Below, piece by piece: positions 1 to 5,379 of a stretch of DNA of 5,379 bases. This DNA is from Beijerinckiaceae bacterium (GTDB lineage Bacteria > Pseudomonadota > Alphaproteobacteria > Rhizobiales > Beijerinckiaceae). Numbering within the stretch: position 1 is the stretch's first letter; every line of letters begins with the position of its first letter. The position numbers were made by a program, and so were the translations under genes. The notes below the pieces were generated by a model, which saw only the letters and a list, made by a program, of their open reading frames with translations, was not told where the DNA came from and searched no databases. The stretch lies in contig DAICZI010000140.1 of assembly GCA_027311205.1 (NCBI GenBank), positions 1 through 5,379 on the forward strand. The letters are read 5' to 3'.

Positions 1-2
1 AC

Positions 3-122
3 GACAACCTGTACGTCGTCGATGCCGGGTTCTTTCCTTCGTCGGCCGCGGTCAATCCGGCCCTGACCATCGCGGCCCAGGCCATGCGCGTGGCTGACCA
101 CATGATTCACGCCGATCTTTGA
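3..122 (+). CDS. GMC-family flavin oxidoreductase, C-terminal end (partial)
   Basis: This is the last 39 codons of a gene that starts before the window; it is open from the first complete codon and ends at TGA 120-122. The translation begins DNLYVVDAGFFPSSAAVNPA and continues LTIAAQAMRVADHMI, the very conserved end of the glucose-methanol-choline (GMC) oxidoreductase C-terminal domain. The Asn of the VNPA motif corresponds to the second member of the catalytic His/Asn pair of the family. GMC enzymes use FAD to oxidise an alcohol or aldehyde; the substrate cannot be told from this fragment. The SSAAVNPALTIAA style resembles the gluconate-dehydrogenase-like branch and not choline dehydrogenase, so it is probably not a recent duplicate of the next gene. 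Its stop codon overlaps the ribosome binding site of the next gene, which suggests a shared transcript. Confidence 0.85.
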   Translation, partial: DNLYVVDAGFFPSSAAVNPALTIAAQAMRVADHMIHADL

Positions 123-127
123 GGAGG
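122..127 (+). promoter_or_regulatory. Ribosome binding site of the complete GMC oxidoreductase
   Basis: A perfect AGGAGG lies four bases before the ATG at 132 and shares its first base with the stop codon of the upstream gene. It fixes the start of the downstream gene and suggests translation linked to the upstream one. Confidence 0.75.
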
Positions 128-131
128 GCCT

Positions 132-1751
132 ATGGCCTATGACTACATCATCGTCGGCGGTGGCTCGGCAGGTTGCGTGCTGGCCAACCGGTTGAGCGCT
201 GACCCATCAATCAAGGTGCTGCTGCTGGAGGCGGGCGGCGGCGATGCCAATCCATTGTTCAGCATGCCTGCAGGCTTTGCCAAAATGACCAAGGGTGTCG
301 CCAGTTGGGGCTGGAGCACCGTGCCGCAGAAGCACCTCGACGGGCGGGTGATCTGGTTTACCCAGGCCAAAGTCATTGGCGGCGGCTCATCGATCAACGC
401 GCAGCTTTATACGCGCGGCCATGCCAAGGACTATGATGCCTGGGTGAGCGAAGCTGGATGCGAAGGCTGGTCTTACAGCGAGGTTTTGCCCTATTTCAAG
501 CGCTCCGAGGATAACCAGAAACTAGTCAACGCCTATCACAGCTATGGTGGCCCGCTCGGCGTTTCCTATCCCGTCAATCCCATTCCGATCAGCTATGCGT
601 TTTTGCGCGCGGCACAGGAGGCAGGGATTCCCTTCAATGATGATTTCAATGGCGCGGTGCAGGATGGCATCGGCCATTATCAACTTTCGACCCGCAATGC
701 GGTGCGGTCCTCCGCATCCAGTGCTTTTCTCAAGCCGGTGCGAGGCCGCGCCAACCTGACCGTGCGCCTGAAGACGCCGACGCTGAAAATCATCGTCGAG
801 AAGCACCGCGCGGTGGGCGTTGAGGTGGGCGGAGCCCAGGGTGTTGAGACGCTGCGGGCGACACGCGAGGTCATCGTCTCATGCGGTGCCATGGGGTCAC
901 CGCGGCTGCTGCAACTGTCGGGCATTGGCCCGGCTGACGCCTTGAGAGCGGCTGGCGGGGCGGTGGTGCATGATCTGCCCGGCGTTGGCTCCAACCTGCA
1001 AGACCATCTCGATCTTTACGCCATCAGCGAATGCACCGGTGATCACACCTTTGACCGGATCGCCCGTCCGCACCGCACGCTCTGGGCCGGGCTGCAATAT
1101 CTCCTGTTCAAGACCGGCCCCGTGACCTCAACCCTGTTTGAAACGGGCGGCTTCTGGTATGCCGACAGCCAGGCCCGCTCGCCGGATATCCAGTTTCATC
1201 TCGGCCTTGGCTCGGGCATCGAAGCGGGGGTCGCGCAGATGCGCAATCCCGGCGTCACGGTGAATTCGGCCTTTCTGCGCCCGCGCTCACGCGGCACGGT
1301 ACGCCTTGCCAGCGCCGACCCCGCTGCCATGCCGCTGATTGATCCCAATTACTGGGCCGATCCCTATGATCGCGTCTGCGCCATCAAGGGCTTGCGGATG
1401 GCACGCGACATCTTGCGCCAACCGGCGCTCAAGCCCTTTGTGCTGGCCGAGCGGCTGCCGGGCGAGAGTCTCGAGAGTGATGAGGATCTGGCGGCCTATG
1501 CCTGTCGCTCGGCCAAAACCGACCATCACCCCGTCGGCACCTGCGCCATGGGCAACGGCCCTGACGCCGTAACGACGCCAGACCTGAAAGTGCGCGGCAT
1601 CGATGGGTTGCGCGTCGTTGATGCCTCGATCATGCCGTTCATTCCCTCATGCAATACCAACGCCCCGACGATCATGATCGCCGAAAAAGCCGCCGACGCG
1701 ATACTGGGCCGGGCGCCATTGGGGGAGCTGGCACGGAACCCGGCAATCTAG
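132..1751 (+). CDS. GMC-family FAD-dependent alcohol/choline dehydrogenase-like oxidoreductase
   Basis: A complete 539-residue protein, the usual length for bacterial choline-dehydrogenase-like (BetA/AlkJ-type) GMC enzymes. The N-terminal Rossmann fold is clear: YIIVGGGSAG at residues 5-14 binds the FAD diphosphate, and Glu33 in LLLEAGG should bind the ribose. The first GMC signature covers about residues 78-101 (AKVIGGGSSINA, then YTRGHAKDYD). The second is at 251-267 (GAMGSPRLLQLSGIGP). In the C-terminal substrate domain, HHPVGTCAMG gives the probable catalytic base His466, and NTNAPT gives its partner Asn510. No signal peptide or membrane helix is seen, so a cytoplasmic enzyme, or one peripheral to the membrane and passing electrons to the respiratory chain, is expected. 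The ATG is supported by AGGAGG four bases upstream. It follows another GMC gene by 9 bases. The primary substrate is unknown; alcohols from hydrocarbon or ketone oxidation are possible given the genes on the other strand. All key residues are present, so it should be active. Confidence 0.93.
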   Translation: MAYDYIIVGGGSAGCVLANRLSADPSIKVLLLEAGGGDANPLFSMPAGFAKMTKGVASWGWSTVPQKHLDGRVIWFTQAKVIGGGSSINAQLYTRGHAKDYDAWVSEAGCEGWSYSEVLPYFKRSEDNQKLVNAYHSYGGPLGVSYPVNPIPISYAFLRAAQEAGIPFNDDFNGAVQDGIGHYQLSTRNAVRSSASSAFLKPVRGRANLTVRLKTPTLKIIVEKHRAVGVEVGGAQGVETLRATREVIVSCGAMGSPRLLQLSGIGPADALRAAGGAVVHDLPGVGSNLQDHLDLYAISECTGDHTFDRIARPHRTLWAGLQYLLFKTGPVTSTLFETGGFWYADSQARSPDIQFHLGLGSGIEAGVAQMRNPGVTVNSAFLRPRSRGTVRLASADPAAMPLIDPNYWADPYDRVCAIKGLRMARDILRQPALKPFVLAERLPGESLESDEDLAAYACRSAKTDHHPVGTCAMGNGPDAVTTPDLKVRGIDGLRVVDASIMPFIPSCNTNAPTIMIAEKAADAILGRAPLGELARNPAI

Positions 1752-1858
1752 GGCAGTCAGTGATTTTGGAAGTTAACTGATCCAAATGGAGCCTTATAAT
1801 TCACGGGACGGATTATCACCGAATGATCGCGGGAGATTGCCTTTCTTGAACGTTCCTT

Positions 1859-1960
1859 TTGCCCATAAAAATGGACCAATACAGGATTTCGCAGAATGAT
1901 GGATATTATGCGAGAGGTTATACTCTTGAGTTCAAGCAAGAGGTAGTTCACCTCGTTGCC
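1859..1960 (+). pseudogene. Possible N-terminal remnant of an IS3-type transposase OrfA
   Basis: From ATG 1859 (or ATG 1871) the reading MDQYRISQNDGYYARG followed by YTLEFKQEVVHLVA resembles the start of the small helix-turn-helix OrfA of IS3-family elements, which typically begin with a pattern like YTPEFKQEAVRLV. After that stretch the expected second helix and LGV...LxNWV motif do not appear in this frame, so the piece is short and degenerate. It lies in an AT-richer segment and points in the opposite direction to the OrfB remnant beside it, so the two are unlikely to come from one intact element. An open frame continues to 2056, but that part looks like random sequence. The similarity covers only about 16 residues, so the call is tentative. 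Confidence 0.35.
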
Positions 1961-2463
1961 AGCCCAAATGTGTTGCTCTCGGTGTCAAGACTGGCAAGGC
2001 GCGCGTGCGCTATCAGAGGTGGCTCGGTTTGTCTGCACAGTTTTGGCTGGCGATAAGGGGCTTCCTGCCTTTGGCATGGCGCAACCGGGATGGGCTGCGC
2101 CTGGTTGAAGCAAGCCCTGTCGAACAGGTGCTCCTCAAGGGTCGAAGCGGGGCATCTTGTGTTGTAGAACACCAGATGCCGTCCGAGCGCGGCCCGGGCT
2201 TCGGGCACTCTGGCGTCGGCGCGCCGAGAGACGTCCTCGTATGTGACCGAGCGCCAGATGCGTTCAACGAAGACATTGTCGCGCCAGGCACCCTTGCTGA
2301 TCTTGATGCCATTGTCGGGCAGCAACTGCGTGACCTTTATGCTGGTAAACTGGCGGCCCTGATGCGTGTTGAAGATTTCCAGCTTTCCAAATTTGACCAA
2401 GGCTTCTTCCACCGCCTCCATGCAGAACGCCACGTCCTGCGTTATCGACAGCTTGCCGTTCCG
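1948..2463 (-). pseudogene. IS3-family transposase OrfB (DDE integrase core), truncated and decayed
   Basis: The - strand reading has the hallmarks of the C-terminal half of an IS3-family OrfB (rve integrase core). These are ITQDVAFCMEAVEEAL, then GKLEIFNTHQGRQFTS, then WRDNVFVERIWRSVTYEDV, then LGRHLVFYNT. A GTG at 2433 opens a 161-codon frame, but homology continues upstream to about 2463, so this is not a natural start; a TGA lies in frame at 2500-2502. The N-terminal half with the first catalytic Asp is missing. The second Asp, in the normally invariant NTDQGSQFTS motif, is His here. About three residues seem deleted before KGAWRDN, and the usual RRPHSSL has become RCPASTL. Only the final Glu (VERIW) remains. 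After YFNQ-like sequence (here CFNQAQPIPV) the frame probably reads through what was the original end. The transposase must be inactive. Confidence 0.8.
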
Positions 2464-2514
2464 GACCAGCTCCGCTGCCCCCCAAACAAGAAAGGAAAAT
2501 CACCCGCTTGCCCA

Positions 2515-2582
2515 AACTCCTGCTGGACTGAAAACGTCCCCAACGAGGTCAGATCCCGATGAAAATTCCGGGTCGCATCGCA
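2515..2582. repeat. Imperfect repeated motif, possible end of another insertion element
   Basis: Read on the - strand, this stretch contains GACCCGGAATTTTCA (around 2562-2576) and, about 20 bases on, GACCTCGTTGGGGACGTTTT CAGTCC. The shared GACC...TTTTCA pattern recalls the short internal repeats near the ends of IS21-type elements. The resemblance is from memory and short. No transposase gene accompanies it, and no matching opposite end was found in the window. It lies directly downstream of the chaperonin stop codon. Confidence 0.2.
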
Positions 2583-2590
2583 GCGCCCAT

Positions 2591-2881
2591 CTAGGCCCTG
2601 CCGAGCTTTTCCGCGCCGCCGCCCAGCGCTGGGCCTGATGTCGGATCATAATCATCGGGCTTCTTGGCGATCAGGGTTTGCGTGGTGAGAATAAGGCCCG
2701 CCACTGACGCCGCATTGCGCACGGCTGTGGCGCAGACGCGCACCGGATCGATAATGCCGGCCTTTAGCATATCGACCGAGCCGCCATTGCGGGCATCAAG
2801 CCCATGGCCGTTCTTGCCCGCGCGAGCTCGCGCAACTTCGTTGCCCGCGTCAAGTCCAGCATTTTCGGCGATGCAATACAT
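2591..2881 (-). pseudogene. groEL: Out-of-frame C-terminal part of the GroEL-type chaperonin
   Basis: This stretch is the missing end of the chaperonin encoded upstream, read in a different frame. It gives CIAENAGLDAGNEVA, then GSVDMLKAGIIDPVRV, then ATAVRNAASVAGLILTTQTL, and ends at TAG 2591-2593. These correspond to the conserved C-terminal equatorial segment of GroEL (family pattern IAENAG, MIxAGxIDPxKV, ALQNAASVAGLLLTTE). The frame is well conserved with no stop, so the shift is recent or is a sequence error. Joined to residue 450 of the main frame, with two or three residues for the ten bases 2873-2882, the whole protein would be about 545-546 residues, the normal GroEL length. The tail ends GGGAEKLGRA and lacks the Gly-Gly-Met repeats of housekeeping GroEL. 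It is unlikely to be translated on its own: no ribosome binding site stands out before its first Met codon at 2881. Confidence 0.85.
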
Positions 2882-4232
2882 CGAGGCGCTGCTTGAGGGC
2901 GCGCTGCATGAGTTCGGCCCCCTGTCGGGCACTCCCCTTGAGTTGCCCAATCAATTCATCAAGCTTGGGCGCAACCTTGAGCAGCGCCAGGCCGCCACCG
3001 GGCACAATGCCTTCTTCCATCGCCGCTCGCGTTGCATTGATCGCGTCTTCGATCAATTGCGTGCGGCGTTTTTGCTCGACAGGCCTCGCGCCGCCCGCCA
3101 AAATCATCGCCGTGCCCCAGGACAGTTTGGCCAGCCGCTCCTGAAACTTGTCGCGCTCGATGTTTTCTGGTGCGGCGTCATATTGCCGGTGGACCTGCTC
3201 GCGGCGCGCCGCAATTTTCTTCTCGTCGCCAGCACCAGCGGTAATCAGCGTCTTCGTCGCCGAGACGCGTACCTGGCGGGCTGAGCCCAAATCCTGCAGG
3301 CTGGCGGTCTCGACCTTTCCCCCCAGTTCCGCCGAAATCACCCGCCCCCCGGTCATGATGGCGATATCTTCGAGCATCGCCTTGCGCCAATGACCATATT
3401 CGGGCGGATGAATCGCCGCTACCTTGAAATTGGATTTGTCGCGCCGCGCCAGCACCTGCATGATCACTGCCGGGGCCACTTCTTCAGCGATGATCAGCAA
3501 GGGCCGACCGCTACGCTCGATGAGGCCAAAGACCCCCTGCAACTGATCCATGTTGACCAGTTTATGATCCGTCATCAGGATGAAGGGGTTATCGAGCACG
3601 ACCTGCATTTTTTCGACATCGGTCACCATGTGATGCGAAAGATAGCCCCGCTCGAAGGCCATGCCCTCGATCACTTCCAGCGTCGTATCCACCCCAATCC
3701 CAAATTCAACGGCAACAATGCCCTGATTTCCGGCGCGCTCGAAAGCTTCGGCCACCATGGCACCAAGGGCGGCATCATTGGCCGCAATACTGGCAACGGC
3801 GCGCAAATCCGCCAGGCCCTTCACCGGTTTGGCGACGTCTTTCAGCGCCGCGATGACGCGCAGAACCGCTGCTTCGAGGCCCTCGACCAATTCGACCGGA
3901 TTAGCCCCGCCATTGAGGCACTTCAGCCCCTCCTGCACCAATTCATCGGCGAGCACCGTTGCTGTTGTTGTGCCATCGCCGGCAACCTCGTTGGTTTGCT
4001 TGGAAACCTCGCGCAGAACTTGCGCCCCCATGTTCTCGAACGGGCATTCCAGTTCGATCTCGCTGGCGATACTGACGCCATCGCGCGAGATGATCGGCGT
4101 GCCGATGGGGCGGTCGATCACCGCATTCATCCCTTTGGGGCCGAGCGTGCCGCGCACGGCCTTGGCCAGTTTGGCAACGCCGCGCCCGAGCGCCTCGCGG
4201 GCTTGCATATCATGCAGCATGATCTTGGACAT
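2850..4232 (-). CDS. groEL: Divergent GroEL-type (Hsp60) chaperonin, frame broken near the 3' end
   Basis: A 460-residue frame covers all but the last ~95 residues of a group I chaperonin. Conserved ATPase elements are present: TLGPKG (29-34), Asp51 in SRDGVS, GDGTTTATVLA with Asp86, Asp396 in IEDAINATRAA, and PGGG (411-414). The last ten or so residues (DVLHRRKCWT) are non-family sequence after a frameshift near 2873-2890. The family sequence resumes in another frame and ends at 2591. Compared with E. coli GroEL recalled from memory, the apical domain differs at substrate and GroES contacts: Tyr203 to His201, Phe204 to Met202, Leu234 to Gln232, and Asn265 to Arg263. This suggests a specialised copy. 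The neighbours (DUF59 protein, amidohydrolase) match operons of propane/acetone-type binuclear-iron monooxygenases, where such a chaperonin (MimG) assists oxygenase folding; that role is inferred. No groES is nearby. The ATG is supported by AGAGG seven bases upstream. If the shift is real, the loss of the C-terminal equatorial segment should abolish assembly. Confidence 0.92.
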   Translation of the reverse strand: MSKIMLHDMQAREALGRGVAKLAKAVRGTLGPKGMNAVIDRPIGTPIISRDGVSIASEIELECPFENMGAQVLREVSKQTNEVAGDGTTTATVLADELVQEGLKCLNGGANPVELVEGLEAAVLRVIAALKDVAKPVKGLADLRAVASIAANDAALGAMVAEAFERAGNQGIVAVEFGIGVDTTLEVIEGMAFERGYLSHHMVTDVEKMQVVLDNPFILMTDHKLVNMDQLQGVFGLIERSGRPLLIIAEEVAPAVIMQVLARRDKSNFKVAAIHPPEYGHWRKAMLEDIAIMTGGRVISAELGGKVETASLQDLGSARQVRVSATKTLITAGAGDEKKIAARREQVHRQYDAAPENIERDKFQERLAKLSWGTAMILAGGARPVEQKRRTQLIEDAINATRAAMEEGIVPGGGLALLKVAPKLDELIGQLKGSARQGAELMQRALKQRLDVLHRRKCWT

Positions 4233-4239
4233 GGGACTA

Positions 4240-4244
4240 CCTCT
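4240..4244 (-). promoter_or_regulatory. Ribosome binding site of the chaperonin gene
   Basis: In the 15-base gap after the DUF59 gene, the - strand reads AGAGG seven bases before ATG 4232. This supports the chosen start and translation from the same transcript as the upstream gene; no separate promoter fits in the gap. Confidence 0.65.
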
Positions 4245-4247
4245 GGA

Positions 4248-5003
4248 TTACGGGGACACGTGGCCGGCGTTGGCTTTGCTTTTGGGCACGAAGGGCGTGT
4301 CGAGATCAAAGCGCACGGACAACAGCCCGCGACATAGCGCGCTGTTGAATTCGGCATTGACACCAACTCGGCGCAGCTTCGAGACATAGGAGGTCAAGCC
4401 GTCGGGCTGGAGTCTCGCGCCCTCGGCAGTGATGAACGCTTGCACGTCGGCCCGCACCGGGCCGACCACGCCGCGCCGATCAAGATAGCGCTGGCGCAAG
4501 CGATTGCCTTCACTATCAAGCTCCAGCGCGCCGAGTTCATCAAGGCTGATGGCAACCAGCCCCTCTGCCGAATGGCCTGCCGCAAGCAGGTGATTGAGCA
4601 GCGCCACCTGACGGCGCTGGAACGCCTTGATCAGAAAAGTCTGGCGCAATTCATCAAGATCGCCATCGGCCTCCTTGCCAAAGGTTTCCTGAAAGGACAG
4701 TCCTTTGGCAAGCCCGGCGTTGATGGTGTCGGCATACATGTGCTCGCCCAGTTCAACATCGACATGCGTGACCCACGGCAAGGCGGCAACCACCTGCCGC
4801 ATGTCGTCGGCCATCAGAAACGAGAAATTCGCCGCGCACCAATAGGTTGGCAGGCGAAAGCCTATGTGGACGCGGTCTCCCGCGTCCACCCTCACGGCGG
4901 TGATGAAATTCAATTCCGTCACCGATTCATCCAGTTCCGGGTCCATGACGCCCGCAAGGCAGGCCCAGACCTCGTCGATGCGTGCGCTGCCCTGCGGGGT
5001 CAT
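4248..5003 (-). CDS. MIP18/DUF59-domain protein (iron-sulfur or metal-centre assembly type) with C-terminal extension
   Basis: 251 residues. Residues about 9-89 match the MIP18 family (DUF59, as in SufT and the N-terminus of some Mrp proteins). They carry VWACLAGVMDPELDE with the DPE motif at 21-23, a strand HIGFRLPTYWC with Cys56 at the place of the conserved Cys of the TSPGCP loop, and VTHVDVELGEHM at 78-89. Family members take part in maturation of iron-sulfur or other iron proteins. Residues about 105-251 form an extension that I do not recognise; it is mostly helical in composition, with few cysteines and no membrane segment. The ATG at 5003 directly follows the amidohydrolase stop (TGAATG), with GGGAG seven bases before it, so the two are probably translationally coupled. 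The chaperonin follows 15 bases downstream. Homologues sit in propane/acetone-type monooxygenase operons between the amidohydrolase and GroEL genes, so help in making the diiron oxygenase is a fair inference, but direct proof for this subfamily is not known to me. Confidence 0.82.
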   Translation of the reverse strand: MTPQGSARIDEVWACLAGVMDPELDESVTELNFITAVRVDAGDRVHIGFRLPTYWCAANFSFLMADDMRQVVAALPWVTHVDVELGEHMYADTINAGLAKGLSFQETFGKEADGDLDELRQTFLIKAFQRRQVALLNHLLAAGHSAEGLVAISLDELGALELDSEGNRLRQRYLDRRGVVGPVRADVQAFITAEGARLQPDGLTSYVSKLRRVGVNAEFNSALCRGLLSVRFDLDTPFVPKSKANAGHVSP

Positions 5004-5379
5004 TCACTTGCTCCCGTGTACGGCGGCCGCGAGGTGCGCATAGCCACCTTCGGCCTTGATTTTCTGTTTTTGTGCTGCAATATCAATGTTATAGAGCTTG
5101 GCAGCATTCAACCCAAGGATTTTGGTTTTGGTCTCCATGGTCAGGACCGAGCCGGTTTCCCTGGTCTCAGCCTCGGGGATCTCAAAAGCCATGAATTTGT
5201 CGATCAGCCATTTCGGTGTCCAGATCCCGTAATCACTGCCATAGAGGATTTTGTCCGGGCCGATCAGCCACTCCAGGTCTGGATGCTGGGCACCGTAGCT
5301 GGTGGGATAGACGATCGCGTTATCGCGCGCCGGCGACAGCGTGCCATGCGTCTTCCAGGACAGTCTGGCGGATTGTATC
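5004..5379 (-). CDS. Amidohydrolase_2-family metal-dependent hydrolase, C-terminal part (partial)
   Basis: The frame is open at the right edge and gives the last 124 residues, ending at TGA 5004-5006. The diagnostic segment is GPDKILYGSDYGIW, where the Asp (codon 5232-5234) is the late metal-binding or catalytic Asp of the amidohydrolase TIM barrel (family pattern ILFGSDxP). It is followed by the typical terminal helix TKTKILGLNAAKLYNID. Members hydrolyse or decarboxylate small organic acids at a single metal ion; the reaction here is unknown. An internal Met at 5192 opens a shorter frame but lies inside the conserved domain, so it is not the start. In monooxygenase operons of the propane/acetone type, a protein of this family lies directly after the oxygenase genes; this fits the order here, with the oxygenase genes expected beyond the right edge. 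It abuts the DUF59 gene with no gap. Confidence 0.85.
   Translation of the reverse strand, partial: IQSARLSWKTHGTLSPARDNAIVYPTSYGAQHPDLEWLIGPDKILYGSDYGIWTPKWLIDKFMAFEIPEAETRETGSVLTMETKTKILGLNAAKLYNIDIAAQKQKIKAEGGYAHLAAAVHGSK
5011..5015 (-). promoter_or_regulatory. Ribosome binding site of the DUF59 gene
   Basis: The - strand reads GGGAG within the last codons of the amidohydrolase gene, seven bases before ATG 5003. It supports that start over any internal one and shows tight coupling with the upstream gene. Confidence 0.55.

Larger units (their letters stand above)
1752..2590. other. Gene-free interval between convergent operons, filled with mobile-element debris
   Basis: About 840 bases without an intact gene separate the + strand GMC genes from the - strand chaperonin gene. 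About 1760-1940 is markedly richer in A and T (lines 1801-1860 and 1861-1920 are near 48% and 40% GC) than the genes on either side, which suggests foreign origin. It holds a short OrfA-like piece on the + strand (about 1859-1960) and a decayed IS3 OrfB piece on the - strand (about 1948-2463). From about 2464 to 2590 there is sequence resembling the end of another insertion element. No convincing rho-independent terminator for either converging operon was found. Confidence 0.6.

Noticed and set aside
1757..1780. TCAGT...ACTGA inverted repeat just after the GMC stop codon as a terminator
   Set aside because: Only five base pairs, AT-rich, with a 14-base loop and no following T-run.
1772..1800. 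Possible promoter with a perfect TATAAT at 1795-1800
   Set aside because: No acceptable -35 box lies 16-18 bases upstream (GTTAAC at best), and the only downstream frame is transposase debris; a chance match in AT-rich DNA is likely.
2005..2562. + strand open frame of 185 codons over the transposase remnant
   Set aside because: The opposite strand carries the recognisable IS3 OrfB sequence; this frame shows no family motif.
2555..2572. CCCG...CGGG inverted repeat downstream of the chaperonin as a terminator
   Set aside because: Four base pairs with a ten-base loop and no T-run in either direction; too weak to support a terminator call.
2869..2890. Programmed ribosomal frameshift in the chaperonin gene
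   Set aside because: No slippery heptamer, no internal Shine-Dalgarno at the right spacing and only a 5-bp hairpin. GroEL genes are not known to use frameshifting, so an indel or sequence error is simpler.
2664..3284. + strand open frame of 206 codons across the 3' half of the chaperonin gene
   Set aside because: Antisense to conserved GroEL sequence in both frames of the broken gene; composition is typical of a shadow frame.
3390..4337. Long + strand open frame (315 codons) opposite the chaperonin gene
   Set aside because: It is antisense to a clearly conserved GroEL coding frame. Its translation is rich in His, Gln, Arg and Phe with no domain I recognise, as expected for a shadow in GC-rich DNA; no ribosome binding site was noted.
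5004..5192. Separate small gene of 62 residues beginning at ATG 5192
   Set aside because: The same frame stays open to the window edge and the upstream part holds the conserved GSDYG segment, so this is only the tail of the amidohydrolase.

Overview
The window is GC-rich (a rough count gives a little over 60% in the genes). It looks like a chromosomal or plasmid accessory region of a proteobacterium, most likely an alphaproteobacterium. This rests on codon usage, the style of the GMC oxidoreductases and the decayed IS3-type transposase, so it is an inference and not a taxonomic assignment. No RNA gene, CRISPR array or replication origin was seen.

Layout. Left part, + strand (1-1751): the last 39 codons of one GMC-family flavin oxidoreductase, then after 9 bases a complete second GMC oxidoreductase of 539 residues, probably in one operon. 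Middle (about 1752-2590): no intact gene. This stretch holds an AT-richer island with a short OrfA-like transposase N-terminus on the + strand, and a decayed IS3-family OrfB fragment on the - strand whose second catalytic Asp is replaced by His. Right part, - strand, read from right to left: the C-terminal 124 residues of an amidohydrolase_2-family protein, a 251-residue protein with an N-terminal MIP18/DUF59 (iron-sulfur assembly type) domain, and a divergent GroEL-type chaperonin. The first two genes abut (TGAATG). The last two are 15 bases apart and that gap carries a ribosome binding site.

The trio amidohydrolase - DUF59 protein - GroEL-like chaperonin is known from operons for soluble binuclear-iron monooxygenases of the propane/acetone type (prmABCD, mimABCD). 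There the special GroEL (MimG in mycobacteria) helps the oxygenase fold. I therefore infer that the oxygenase, reductase and coupling subunits lie just beyond the right edge. The converging GMC oxidoreductases could oxidise alcohols made by such an enzyme, but nothing in the window proves it.

The most notable point is that the chaperonin gene is interrupted near its 3' end. The main frame runs to residue 460 and stops at 2850, while the remaining conserved GroEL C-terminus continues uninterrupted in another frame from about 2881 to 2591. The total length is off by one base. This is either a real inactivating frameshift, in a region already damaged by insertion sequences, or a sequence error.
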